In this document: piece after piece, positions 35,212-53,000 of the stretch | Position numbering within the stretch: position 1 is the stretch's first letter | Layout of the letters: the number at the start of each line of letters is the position of its first letter | Source: Erpobdella octoculata | Taxonomy: Eukaryota > Annelida > Clitellata > Hirudinida > Erpobdellidae | DNA length: 64,000 nucleotides | Assembly (NCBI GenBank): GCA_963978895.1 | Contig: OZ022246.1 | Coordinates: forward strand, 20,870,359-20,934,358 | Direction of reading: 5' to 3' | Program-made: the position numbers and the translations under genes | Notes under the pieces: model-generated | Told to the model about the DNA's origin: nothing | Database searches by the model: none | The model's input: the letters and a program-made list of their open reading frames with translations, nothing else

Positions 35212-36433
35212 AATAATCTATCTATATATATAAAAATGAATGTTTGTATATATGTATTTATGTATGTTAATGTCCTTTATGCATTGCTACACCATTCATC
35301 CGATCGTAATGAAATTTTCACACAACCTTGAGAGTCAATGAAAATCAAAAAGAAAAAAAAAATTTTTGAAATCCGTCACAAAATGAGCGGAGCGGAGCGG
35401 GTGAGCGAGCGGGAACTATATATATATATATGTGCGTATGTATGTGTGTATGTATGTATGTGTATGTGCATGTATGTGTGTCTGTGTGTGTGTGTTTATG
35501 TATGTACTAGCGGAGATACCCGGCGTTGCCCAGGTTTTTTAGAGGTTTTTCTAATGTTTGTCTCTTTCTCTCCCGTTTCCTTTCCCACCTGCTTTCCCAC
35601 TCCTGTTAGCTTTTCCGTTTTCGGTCGTTTTCCCACTGCCGGTCGCTTTCCCGCTCCCGGTCGCTTTCCCGCTCCCGGTCGCTTTCCCGCTCCCGGTCGT
35701 TTTCCCGTCCCGGTCGCTGCCCCGTTCCCGCTCACGTTTGCTCTCCCATTCCCGCTCACGCTTGCTTTTCTGTTCCCGCTCGCTGTCCGTTCCGGGTGCT
35801 TTCCCGTTTCTATAATAGACAAACTAACCCACAAACATTCATATATATATATATATAGTCTTAGCAAATCTATTTTGCGTTTTATAGGCTAACAGAAGTT
35901 ATGAAAGAATGTAAAAGAGAAAATGAGCGGGAACGGAAACGGGAACGGGAGAGCTACCGTGACCGGGAATGGGAGAGCAAGCATGACCGGGAACGGGAGA
36001 GCAAGCGTGAGCGGGAACGGGAAAGCAACCGGAAACGGGAAAGCGACCGGGAACGGAAAGCGACCGGGAACGGGAAAGCGACCGGGAACGGGAAAGCGAC
36101 CGGGAACGGGAAAGCGACCGGGAACGGGAAAGCGACCGGGAACGGGAAAGCGACCGGGAACGGGAAAGCGACCGGGAACGCGGAAAGCGACCGGGAACGC
36201 GGAAAGCGACTGGAATCGGGAGAGCAAGCTTGGAAGGAAACGCGAGCAAGAGAGAAAATCGATAACAGAACTTCTGAGCGGGAAAGCGACCGGGAGCTGG
36301 AAAACGACCGAGAGCGGAAAAGCGACCGGGAACGCTACGAAAACGGGAAAGTGGAGAAGGGAACGGGAGCGAGAGAGACAAACATTAGAAAAACCTCTAA
36401 AAACCCCGGGCAACGCCGGGTAACCCCGCTAGT
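35212..36433 (+). mobile_element. Helentron-like element with inverted GC-rich minisatellite arms
   Basis: The left part (TATATATAAAAATGAATG, then CATTCATCCGATCGTAATG) resembles the 5' end of Helentron-type elements. The right end GGGCAACGCCGGGTAACC then CCGCTAGT has a CCCGGGCAACGCCGGG hairpin and a CTAGT finish. A reversed copy of that end starts at 35506 (ACTAGCGGAGATACCCGGC). Between them are two inverted arms of GGGAACGGGAAAGCGACC-type units (35570-35815 and 35925-36350). No replication protein is present. The Arg/Gly/Pro-rich open frames over the arms are repeat artefacts. Confidence 0.6.
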
Positions 36434-36439
36434 ATATAT

Positions 36440-37969
36440 ATAAAAGAACATGTCCTGACTGACTGATAATTAACGCCGAGCTCAAACGCCTCATCCTAGG
36501 AACGTGAAATTTGGAACTTATATTACTTTTATTGCGTAAGCATCCAATAAGAAAAGCATTTTGAAAAATTTGCTCCTGAGGGGAAGAAACTGGAAAACAA
36601 ACTTTTTTCTCAAACAATGTATATCTCAAAACCAAAAATGAGGAAATTTTGAAATTTGGTATATGGATTCTTCTTGAAAAATAAAAAGATACGTGTTTCA
36701 CCATTTTTTGAAAATTCGGTTTCCCGGATTTCAAATGTGGGTTGGAAAATTGGGTTATTTGGTTTTTAAAGTAACTGCTACTCAAAAACTGTATTTAATT
36801 TCTACTCTAAAAATAAGGATATATGTGTTTCACCAGTTTTTGAAATTTTGGTTTTCAGGACCCCAAATGTGGGGTGGAAAAAAGGTTTCTTTGGTTTTTA
36901 AAGTAACTGCTACTCAAAAACTGTAAATACCACAGATGTAAAAATTAGTATTTAGTTTATATTCTAAAAATAAAGATATAAGTGTTTCACCATTTTTTAC
37001 AAATTTGGTGGACAATAGGATTACTTGGTTTTTAAAATAGCTGCTACTCAAAAACTGTGAATGCTACAAAAGTAACAATTAGTATTTAGTTTCTACTCTA
37101 AAAATAATGATTACGTTTTTCACCATTTTTTGAAAATTTGGTTTCCAGGACTTTAAATGTGGGGTGGAAAATAGGGTTATTTAATTTTTAAAGTAACTGC
37201 TACTCAACAACTGTAAATGCTACAAAAGTAAAAATTAGTATTTAGTTTCTACTCTAAAAATAAAGATATATGTGTTTCACCATTTTTTGAAATTTTGGTT
37301 TTCAGGACCTCAAATGTGGGGTGGAAAAAAGGTTTCTTTGGTTTTTAAAGTAACTGCTACTCAAAAACTGTGAATGCTACAGATGTCAAAATTAGTATTT
37401 AGTATTTACTCAAAAAATAATGATATAAGTGTTTCAACATTTAAATAAAATTTGGTTTTCAGAACCTCAAATGTGGGGTGGAAATAAGGGTTATTTGATT
37501 TTAAAATAACTGCTACTCAAAAACTGTAAGTGCTACAGATGTAAAAATTAGTATTTTGAAGTTTTGTGCCAGTTAAAAGTAGCTAAGTCCAGTTTATCAC
37601 CGGCCGGGCCAAGCCGTTATTTTAGAGTCTCCACACGGGCCAGGCCAAACCTTAAATCAAAATGGGACGGGCCGAGGTTTTTCTCACCAAGTATATAGAT
37701 ATTTTAGAGATTTTAGGGTCTTCGGTTGGGCCGGGCCAAACCTGAAGTCAAGGTGGGACGAGCCGAAGTTTTTCATCAAGTAAATAGAGCTTCTGGGCCT
37801 GTAAGAATGGGCCGGGCCTAATTCAGACGGCCTGTGCCGGGCCAGGAGTTTGGGTTTTTAAAACGGACTGTGCTAAGTTGTCGACGGGCCGAGCCGAGAC
37901 CTGAAAAATTGATGCACGGTTCAAACTCACTAATTTCATGCGAGCGATGCCGCTACGGGCACTGCTAGT
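36440..37969 (+). mobile_element. Helitron/Helentron-like non-autonomous repeat, copy H2
   Basis: Same organisation as H1: AAAGAACATGTCCTGACTGA start after a short (TA) run, an array of about 155-bp units, a GGGCCGGGCC-rich tail and the end GCTACGGGCACTGCTAGT. It begins within 10 bp of the 3' end of the element at 35212-36433. It has fewer internal units than H1. Confidence 0.65.
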
Positions 37970-38056
37970 ATTCCTATAATTCATATACAACGAAAATCGT
38001 TGCGGGAGCATTGTTTTGTATAACTATTTGTTTTACTAAAGTTTTGATGTTGTAGC

Positions 38057-38868
38057 CCAAAGGTGGGCAAACGCCAAAGTTTTTTATGCGGCCCGTTTAG
38101 AATTTTCGCTAAATTTTTGAAGTTGATTATCGGATTTGATTTAAATAAATTATTTTAACACTGTTCTTGTTGGTTCTTTTTGCATAAAACTCACAACATC
38201 CCTATTCGAAACTGGGTTCGCGTTTAACCAAAATTTAGTTTTGTTTGCGTTTCGAAAGGTTTTAAAAATTGTAACTTGAAAGTGAATAAGCGTTGATTTA
38301 ACCATGAGTGCTTCCAAGAAAAGAAAAATTGAGGACGAATATCGTGTTTTTAATGAAGAATGGACTGCTAAATACTGCTTCACAAATGTTAGGGACAAAG
38401 CAGTCTGCTTGCTGTGCCGTGAGTGTGTGGGCGTCTTTAAAGAGTACAATTTAAAACTGGTTCCACACTTCAAAAACATTAACCAAAACTGTGAACAGTT
38501 ACATACTTATCATTGATTATAATTGTATTCTGTCGTCAGATTGTATGCAAATTCCTTTTTCTTCATAATTACTTTGATAGTAACAATAAACTTTTGATGG
38601 AATGATTATAAATAATAAAATCTTATTTTTATTCAGTTTTTTGTTTCAGTTCGTATTCTAAAAGGCAGTGTGAATGTGTAATAGAGTGTGAATGTAAAAT
38701 AAAATGACAAATACATTGTTATGATGAATTTTAAAAAATATGAATTAATTTTCATAATTTCAAACGTTGTAAATTTTAATTAAAATAGACCTATATGCGG
38801 CCCACGATAACAAAACAGTTTTCAATGTGGCCTCCGTAGAAAATGTTTGTCCACCCCTGTGCTAGGAT
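38057..38868 (+). mobile_element. non-autonomous hAT element with transposase N-terminus
   Basis: Ends CAAAGGTGGGCAAAC and, reversed, CAGGGGTGGACAAAC, each followed within 30-45 bp by GCGGCCC. Inside, 38304-38516 encodes MSASKKRKIEDEYRVF, EWTAKYCFTNVRDKAVC, LCRECVGVFKEYNL, the start of a ZBED/GTF2IRD2-type hAT transposase with its zinc-binding Cys, cut off after 70 residues by a stop. The remaining transposase has been lost. Confidence 0.75.
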
Positions 38869-39414
38869 ATATTTCTTGTCTTAAAAATTCTAGTCGACTA
38901 CCATACATGCACAAATTGGAAAGAACAATAGTTATACATTATTCCTTTCTAAAAAAATAATTAATCTAATATTTCTTTCTTACGCAATGTATAGGTACGA
39001 AGTCTGCAGATTTTCAGTAAACAATACACAAGTACAAATAATATCCTTATGAAAACAATACGTGTTTATTATCTCAAACAAAACCAAAACAAATATCTCG
39101 TAGCGCTTAAAGAAAGCCAAACCATTTTCTTTCCACTTAAGTCATGCTGCTTTACATTAGACGTTCGTCGATTGAATGGTCTGCGGCGTTGAATTGGAGA
39201 ACAAAATGTGCTTGATCAATTTATTTACCTGATACATCCGTGTTACGTTGAAAATTTGAATTTTTAAATTTTTATTTTCAAAATAATTTAATTTGTTTAT
39301 TTAAACAAGTTAGAAGTTATTTTATTTTTCTAATTGAACGTTATATAAAACTAATATAAAACGTTTTTTTTTCAGGTTTTAAACATTTTAAACAAAAAAC
39401 AAACAAAATTTGTC
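38869..39414. promoter_or_regulatory. 5' flank of lectin gene E with the conserved box at 39155-39177
   Basis: 39090-39250 resembles 8170-8330 before gene A: AAATATCT, CTTAAAGAAAGCC and then CATTAGACGTTCGTCGATTG. The similarity is patchy outside the box, which makes functional constraint possible, but no test of that is available here. Confidence 0.4.
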
Positions 39415-45025
<5,611 letters not shown>

Positions 45026-45344
45026 CATTCTTTTGTAAGCTTGTTGTAGCTCTATTTCATTTTAAAATGTTGCAGAGACATAATTTGTTTACCATTTTAT
45101 TTTTTTTGGAAAAAAATATAATTATACAGGATTTTGTTATTATTTTCTTTGCACCAGCCGCGTAGTCAGGGGGAGTTCCGACCGAACCGTTGCGGGCCTA
45201 ATGCAAAGCTTACAGTTAAAAATGTTATTTGGCAGTTTTTAAGTCGCATTTTCATAATTGCAAAATGATTGTATCCAAAATATTAATTAAGAACAGTGGC
45301 GCACCCATGTGTCAGAGGTGTAGTAAGGGGGAGTAGGGAGACAT

Positions 45345-45625
45345 ATGTTACCGGCTTACCGGGCGCCATTTGAAAGAGGGCGCCAAATTCTTTTTTTCGA
45401 CGGGACGCACGCATTTGGGAAAAAGTACCAACGAATACCCCGTTTCAGTGATCAGCTATTATTTGAGAAAAAAGTGTAAAAAAGTTTACAGATTGGAATT
45501 TTTGTAGGGACGAGTTTGTTGTACATTGTCCCCCGGGCGCCAAATACCTTAGCAACGCCCCTTGATAAGGGGTGGAAGTTTTTGGAGTTAGAACCCCAGA
45601 AGTAATCAAATAATTTTAATACATA
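45345..45625. repeat. dispersed GGCGCC-rich repeat, copy 3 (inverted)
   Basis: Reverse complement of the repeat at 20505 and 21435: GGGCGCCATTTGAAAGAGGG, TCAGTGATCAGCTATTAT and GGAGTTAGAACCCC. Related flank continues to about 45720 as in copy 1. Confidence 0.7.
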
Positions 45626-45725
45626 AAAATTTATTGATAAGAACTAAAAAACTCAATGTAAACCTTATTTGGAAGGCAAATGTCAAGAGGTTTTCATTTA
45701 TGAATATCGCAAAAAACTTTAATCA

Positions 45726-46260
45726 GAAGTTTTCCATCAGAATACAAATTAAATGGTTTAACTACTTTGTGTTTTTATAGAAATTTTACTACATCAGTGG
45801 ACTCATTTTGGAATAAGTAGCTGAAAAACAAAAATTACCAACATTTTTATCTAAAAATGGCTTATTTGTTTCACTTAGATAGAATTTATTTTTACGTGTT
45901 TGCAAACATATACATTTTCGAGGTTGAGATCAAGCCCGTAGCTATGATTTTGCATTAAAAATGTTTGCTATTTTAATTGGTTTACAAATATTAAATTATG
46001 AAAGCTTAAAAAATTCACAAAAACACCATCCCCCGAAAAAAAATGGGTTCACGTCTGTTCAAAAGCATTGGATAATTGTAACACGTGGGGCGTTATAAAG
46101 CAGCACAAATCGTCCGAGCATAGATATATGCGTCCTAGTATGATTTACTATTACCAAGGCAGTAGGCGCCGGTAGCCGGGGCAATAAGCGGTAAAAGTGC
46201 TGTTGTGCCGGCGATTTTGTCAAAACAATTGATTCTTCGATTAATTAATAAAGATGTACA
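45726..46260. other. gene-free stretch, nothing identified
   Basis: AT-rich sequence with no recognised exon or repeat family apart from its neighbours. Confidence 0.35.
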
Positions 46261-46270
46261 TGTTTTCTAA

Positions 46271-47934
46271 GGTTTACGGAAAGTTCGCCCCCGGCTTTTC
46301 GCCCCCGACTTTTCGCCCGCTTTTTGTCCTCGTCTTTTCGCCTCCGTTTTTTCGCCCCCGGGAAAGTTCGCCCCTGGAAAGTTTTGCCCCCGGTTTTTCG
46401 CACCTGGGAAAATTCGCCCCCACACTTTTCGCCCCCGGAAAAGTTTGCCCCCGGTTTTTCATCCCCGGTTTTTCGCCCCGGTTTTTATCCTCCATTTTTC
46501 GCCCCCGGTTTTTTGTTCCCGGTTTTTCTCCCCGGTTTTCACCCTAATTTTTTTTCCCCCAATTATTCGCTCCCAGTTTTTGGCTCTCAATTTTTTGCCC
46601 CTGAGAAAATTTTATTCCTGTTTTGCCCCCGGTTTTTACCCCGATTTTTGCCCCGGTTTTCATCCCTGGTTTTTTTTATCTAAAAAAGTTTCTCATATAA
46701 TTTTTTTGCACGTTCTTCTCATGAGGTTTTTGACTTTTTCCCTCCTACAACCTTTTATCCTTGGGAAAGTAATAATAACCCCTAAAAAATATTGCCAGCT
46801 GTGTTTCATCCAGACTATTTGACGTTGAGAGGACAATTAAAAATTAGTGGAGGCAGGAGCATCATTTCAGCATAAAGTTGAGAAGGCAAATATTTTAAAA
46901 CATTTTCTATACATTTTTCCCTCCCATAATAGCAGATGACGGGTTAAGTGAGGGTAGTTGTAGATACTTCCTTACATTCTTATACACTTTTCTTTTTTAA
47001 AATAGCTGATGACCGGAGGGAGGTAGTTGTTGATGCATTTTGCAAAACTTTTCCAATATTTTTAACTTATCTCCAAAAATAGCCTGATGACTGGGACGGG
47101 TAATCGTGGGTACTTTGTTCTAAAAGCTTCCAAAAAGTTTTTAATTTTTTACTCAAAAACGGATAGAGAGTCAAATCTTCCATAGAGCGTGAAGCTGGAA
47201 ACTAATTTTTACAAAAAACAAAGAGTCATTTCAAATAGTGAGTCTTTCTAAAGACGTTCTAAATTTTTAGAGTGATGAAAAGCCAAGTAGAATGTTCTTG
47301 GGGTAAATACTGGAAAAAGAAAGTAAAGAAAAAAAAATGAAGGTGCAAAAGCAAGAGAAATTTTTCCCAGTAACAAACATTGGGTGCAAAAAGTCTGGGG
47401 CAAAAATCGAAGTAGCAGATTTTCTCAAGAACAAAAGCTAACGTTCTCGGAATTGAGTTTTTGGTAAAAATCAGAAGCAAAACCTGGAGACTAACTTTTA
47501 CAAAGACGAAAAACCGGAGTAAACTTTCTCAAGAGCAAACCACTGAGGACAAAAACAAGAAGTAAAAAACCTGGGGTAAAAAACCAGGGGCGAAAAACCA
47601 GGGGCGAAAAACCAGGGGCGAAAAACGAAAGATAAATAACCGGGGGCAAAAAACTGGGAGCAAATTTTACCAGAAGTGAAAAACTAAGAGAAAAAACTGG
47701 GAGCGAACAAAAGGAGCAAAAAACCGGGGGCGAAAAACCGGGGGCAAAAAACCGCTAGCGAAAAACTGGGGGCAAACTTTCCCAGGGGCGAAAAGCGCGG
47801 TGGCGAACTTTCCCAGGGGCGAAAAACCGGTGGCGAAAAACCGGGGGCGAATCTTCCCGGGGCGAAACTCCCCAGGGGACGAAAAAACGGGAGCGAAAAG
47901 ACGGGGGCGAAAAGCCGGGGGCGAACTTTCCGCA
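46271..47934. mobile_element. foldback-like element with arms made of TTCGCCCCCGG units
   Basis: The outer ends read GCGGAAAGTTCGCCCCCGG on the right arm (reversed) and ACGGAAAGTTCGCCCCCGG on the left. Each arm (46271-46680 and about 47575-47934) is a tandem array of variants of GGTTTTTCGCCCCC and GGGAAAGTTCGCCCCC. The middle 0.9 kb is AT-rich with no transposase; 46915-47120 carries loose GATGACCGGGAGG-like repeats. The Pro/Phe-rich open frames are artefacts. Confidence 0.7.
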
Positions 47935-47947
47935 TTCCTTTTCTAAA

Positions 47948-48048
47948 GGGTTAGAGGTAGGGGTGGGGTTAGGGGTAGGGGTAGGGGTGGGGTGGGGTGG
48001 GGTTAGGGGTAAGGTTAGGGTTAGGGTTATGGTTATGGTTAGGGTTTA
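47948..48048. repeat. interstitial telomere-like G-rich array
   Basis: GGGTTAGGGGTAGGGGT units grade into TTAGGG, TTATGG and AAGGTTAGGG units next to the right arm of the foldback-like element. A similar C-rich motif (CCTAACCCTTATCC) lies inside the element at 6731-7260. Confidence 0.8.
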
Positions 48049-48161
48049 ATTTTAATACGGGACTGTCGGCACAGTAGCAATTTTACTGATTATTTCCACG
48101 GCAAACCGCCGAGGCAATATAATAGCAGCGACCACAGACAATATCTTTTCTTCGAGATACT

Positions 48162-48330
48162 CTATAGGGGACGTCCATAAATTACATAAGGTAATTTTTT
48201 GCTTTTTTCGTTCCCTCCCCCCCCCCTTTGTAAAATTTTGTAAAAATTTGTCGACCCCCTAAATTTACGTAAGGTTTATCAATACCCCCTTCAACTCCTA
48301 AACTAATCTAATGTAATATTCTGAACGTCT
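48162..48330. mobile_element. MITE-like end (GGGGACGTCCATAAATTAC)
   Basis: TAGGGGACGTCCATAAATTA followed by poly-C and CCCCCTAAATTTACGTAAGG resembles the ends of widespread small inverted-repeat elements. The full element boundaries were not resolved. Confidence 0.4.
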
Positions 48331-48349
48331 ACGCAATTTCTATTCACAG

Positions 48350-49845
48350 TAGCGACAGCTTGGCCCGGCCCGCTTCATAAGCCAAAATTTTTGGCCCGGC
48401 ATGGCCCATCTAATTTGGGCCTGGCCCGTTTTTACAGGACTACAATTTCTATATACTTGGCGAAAAATCTCGACCCGTCCCACCTTGACTTCAGGTTTGG
48501 CCAATCCGGTCTGAAAACCCTAAAATCACGGTCATGCCCGGTCCGTGCAGCTCTCTAATCCATAGTGCCCTGCACGGATTTTTTAGACCCGGTCCAGCTT
48601 ATTTCATAGACAAAAAATTTCAGGCCTGGCTTGTTATTTAGGATCAAACTGCCCCGTTTCATAAGCAAAAAACTCGAGGCCTGGACTCAACCAATTTTAA
48701 CGGTACAAAACCTCAAAGCTTGGAAACTAATTTTTCAAAAAAATAATCAAACACCTATCTTATAATTAAAAAAACCTTAATATTGAATTTTAATATTTTT
48801 GCATTTTCAGTTATTAAGTTTTCAAGCAAATATAATCCTTTTCTCCGTATTACATGTAGTCCTGGTATCCAAAACATAAAAATGGAAAACATTTGTAACT
48901 TTATCTTTTAAGTAGTGTCTAGTTACTAATTTTTATATCTGTAGTATTTTTAGTTTCAGAGTCGCGGTTTTTTTTTACAAAAAATAAAACCCTGTCCCCC
49001 AACATTTGAAGTCCTGGAAACCAAAGTTTCAAAAACTAATAAAACATGTATTTATTATTTTTTTAAAATAATCTCGGTACCAAATTGCAAAACTTTAACA
49101 CTTTTAGTTTTTGGAGTTTTTAATCAAACTTTTTTTCCACCCACATTTGAGGTCATGGAAACCAAATTATTACAAACTGATAAAATAGGTATATCTTTAT
49201 TTTTTGAGTAGATACTAAATATTAATTTTTACATGTGTATCACTTACAGTTTTTGAGTAGCAGTTATTCTAAAAAACAAATAACTCTATTTTTCACCCCA
49301 CATTCGAGGTCCTGAAAACCAAATTTTTTTAAATTGGTGAAACACATGTCTATTTATTTTTTTTTAAATCTTAATACCAAATTTCAAAACTTTCTCATTT
49401 TTGGTTTTCGAGATATGCCTTATTTTAGAAAACATTTGTTTTAAAACATTCACAATTTTCTATTTTCTTTTTTCCACCTTACATTTGAGGTCCGGAAACC
49501 AAATATTTAAAAAGTGGTTAAACACGTACATCTTTACTTTTCAAGTAAATACTAAATACTAATTTTTCATCAGTATCACTTACAGTTTTTAAGTAGCAGT
49601 TATTCTAAAAAAAACAACCTTATTTTTCATCTCACATTTGAGGTCCCGGAAACCTTATTTTCAAAAATGGTAAAACACCTTTATTTTTATTTTTATTTTT
49701 TGAAGAAATACTAAATACTAATTTTTACATCTGTAGCATTTTTTGAATAGAGGTTACTTTAAAAAACAAAAACCCTATTTTCCATCCCACATTTGAGGTC
49801 CTGGAAACCAAAGTTTTAAGAAATGGTGAAACAGGTAAATTTTTA
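48350..49845 (-). mobile_element. Helentron-like copy H4, reversed and truncated
   Basis: Reading on the minus strand, units with TGAGGTCCTGGAAACC (reversed from CCTGGAAACC-type text on plus), GAAACACATG and AACTGTAAG run from about 49845 down to 48720, followed by the GGCCCGGCC-rich tail near 48360-48600. The (TA)n/GACTGACT start is missing. It ends 200 bp before the LMF1 start codon. Confidence 0.55.
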
Positions 49846-50047
49846 TTTATTTATTGCAACTTCACCGCATTTATTGGATTGAAACGAAAACTTAAACTGT
49901 AACTAAAACTAAATACACAACTAAAACAACAGCTGATTGTGACTTTTGAGGAGCTCTGTGGCGTTACAACACATTACTTGTTTATTTTTGCAACCCCTGA
50001 AATTTAAATTGCGGTTCAACGAGCTGGAAGCTGGAGGCTTGGACATC

Positions 50048-53000
50048 ATGGACACGAACAGGGCTGGTTTGAGGCGTCGGTTAAATGTGGGGGAGGCTCC
50101 AGATTCTTCTGTCAAAGAAAATTCACCGGAAGAAAAACATAAAAACGAAAATTTGATTGGTGTAAATTCAGGCACATTCTGGTTGACAAGGATCGTGATA
50201 TTGCGATACATAGCCTTTATTTATTGTAATTAGAGACAATTTTGCATATTTCAATAAAATAGTGTTGATCTAGCAGAATCTAAATCTAGTTAATTCATTC
50301 TATTTCAGTTATTGCTTTTCTGGTAGCATGGAATCAGAATGGTGCATTAATTGGGAAGCGTGGACTGTTGCCTGCTGATCTGCACCTGGACCATATTCAC
50401 AACAGGAGCAATGGAGAAATTCTACAAAAACTGCAATATGCACCTACAATAATTTGGTTTTTTAATTACAGGGATAATATTGATACTTTACTTCATGGAA
50501 TATCTTTTATTGGCTTGGTTCTGTCTGGTTTTGTGGTAATTATGGGTTCATCTAATGTAATAATTATGCTTTTACTTTGGGTTTTGTATCATTCAATTGT
50601 GAATGTTGGACAAAGATGGTTAGATTTTTTTTACAATTTTTTACATATCTGTTCTTTCTTTATAGCTTTTTGAATCTTTATAATTTTTTTTAAATTTGAA
50701 CTTACAGGTATTCATTTGGTATGTTTGTCAGTGGTTATTATAGCTCAGTTCAACTTAAATAAAAATTCAAATTTTAAAATTAAATTAACTTTAGGCTGGG
50801 AATCCCAGCTGCTTGAAACTGGCTTTCTTGCTGCATTTTTGTGTCCCTTGATTAACTTGAGACAGCTACAAAGTGGCACTCCACCACCATTTGCTATACT
50901 ATTCTGTTTCAGATGGTTAATCTTTAGAATCATGATGGGAGCTGTGAGTATGCTGAAAAATACTTTTTCTCTATTGACTGTTTAAAGAGCAATGGTATGT
51001 TGAATGTTTAGTATAAGTTGACTTACTCTAGTTTTTTAATAGTTCAACAAAACTGAAGGATTGACTTGTGATTTAGCTCAGCTGATTATTTAATGTGTGT
51101 CTGGGTAATGAATGTTGACCAGATTTGAATAGAGTTTGGCAAATTTAATTTTTAATAAGTGGCAGGTGTTACCAATGTGCTACTAGACTGACTAGACCCA
51201 TTATGTCTAGTTTCATTGAGATCGTAGAAAAATTAAATATTTGGACTTTTATGTCATAACATTTTTTTTTTTTTTAATTATTGAAGTAATATGCTTTGTT
51301 TTAATTATTTTATTGGACGTGATAATAAATCCCATGAAAAATTTTATTTCTAAACTAGTAGCGCAGAAATTAATTGAGTAATTTTATAAATTTATAAAAC
51401 TTATTTTATCAATTTGGGTAAATACTTTTTCTATTCAAACATTTGATACATTAAATGTATAGTAAATATATAAAAATAGATATATAATTTATAAATATAA
51501 ATGTATGAATTTATATATAAATATATCAAATAGCTCGATTTGAAACTTCCAGGGTCTCATAAAAATCCGAGGTGACAAATGTTGGTTAGATCTTACTTGC
51601 ATGAACTATCATTACGAGGTAAGCTGAGAATAAAAGAAAAGATTGGATATAATTTAATTTGTCAATAACAATTTGTTTGTTATACTACTTTATCATAATG
51701 ATTTGGTCTTCAATTATCTCAGTTTAATTTTTTTACTTGTAAAAGTTTTTCATTTCTTCCGTGTTTCCCCAGTTTGTTCTTAGCAAACTAGTATCTTTAT
51801 TAATTACATTGGCTGGTTGTCTCTTTTATCCATTTTCTAATTACGTCATGGGTTTGGGTTTGGTATTTCAAAGGCATTGTTGTTAATCTTCAGTAGTAAT
51901 ATTTTTCCAATCTACATGCTACATCATTATGTGCATTTTTGTTTCTAGTTGAGAACTTTACCATTTTGATGCATTTGTTTTTGGATCAATTAAAAAATAA
52001 CAAAAATTGATTAAATTGTTTTTTCATTAGGACAACTTCTAAGTCTTTGTTTTTGATACGATAATTATTACTACTTATGAATTTTTTTAAATAAATAATT
52101 TCAAAATGCTCAAAGTTATTCCTCATTAAACTTCTTTTTCAAATGATATGGTCTGACCAATAAAACCTCATATTTTACACTGAACTCAATCCATTAATTA
52201 ACATTTTTATTATCTAAATTTTCATTACTTTTTATTTCTAGTATTTTTACACACTTTTACTTAACTTGACTTCTCTGTCTGTCTATCTGTCTGTCATCAA
52301 ATTTTGCAATCGATTTTAAACTAACTTCCCGATGAGCTAGAGACTTCAAAATTTAAACATACCTCCGAACTAATTAATAATGCATTCTATCAAATTTTCG
52401 GAACGATTGGACAAAATTAATGAAAGAATTATTTGTGATATTTTCGTCAAACTATTTATTGTCTATGCCAATATGTTTGTTGTTTATGTAGTAAAAAAAA
52501 TATAAAAGTGTGTTTTTAAAAAACTTTGTTTTTGCTTCACTTGTTTAAATTGTTTTTCATTTTAAACAGTCATTTTAATAAGCTTATCGATCCTAGTTAA
52601 CTAGTTTTAATTTTATAACAGACGCAGCCTGTTCCTAATCCATTGAGCTACTTCATGCATCAAGAGCCGGAGTTTTTGCACAAGTTTGAGACATCAGTCA
52701 ACCACTTTATAGAACTCCTAGCTCCTATTTTATTACTCTTGCCAAGAAAACTGTGCATGTTTGGTGGCTTTTTTCAAATAATCTTTCAGGTCTACTACTT
52801 CATATTCATACTTTTTGACAATATTCTAACCTGAAATTATCGTAAAGCATATTTATTGAAAACATTTTTGAATAATTTTTTACAATACAATACAATACAA
52901 TACAATACAAAACAGTTATTTCTTCATTAGATTGTTTTGATCATAAGTGGGAATCTCAGTTTTCTCAACTGGCTGACAATCACTCCTTCACTAGCTTGTT

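Noticed and set aside
35496..36443. Arg/Ser/Pro/Gly-rich frames up to 184 residues on both strands
   Set aside because: They overlie the inverted GC minisatellite and have no starts, flanking exons or family match.
46254..46822. Phe/Pro-rich frames (also 47684-47935 minus)
   Set aside because: They arise from the TTCGCCCCCGG arrays in the foldback-like element.
47948..48048. A true chromosome end
   Set aside because: The array is only about 100 bp, irregular and flanked by more than 15 kb of gene-containing DNA.
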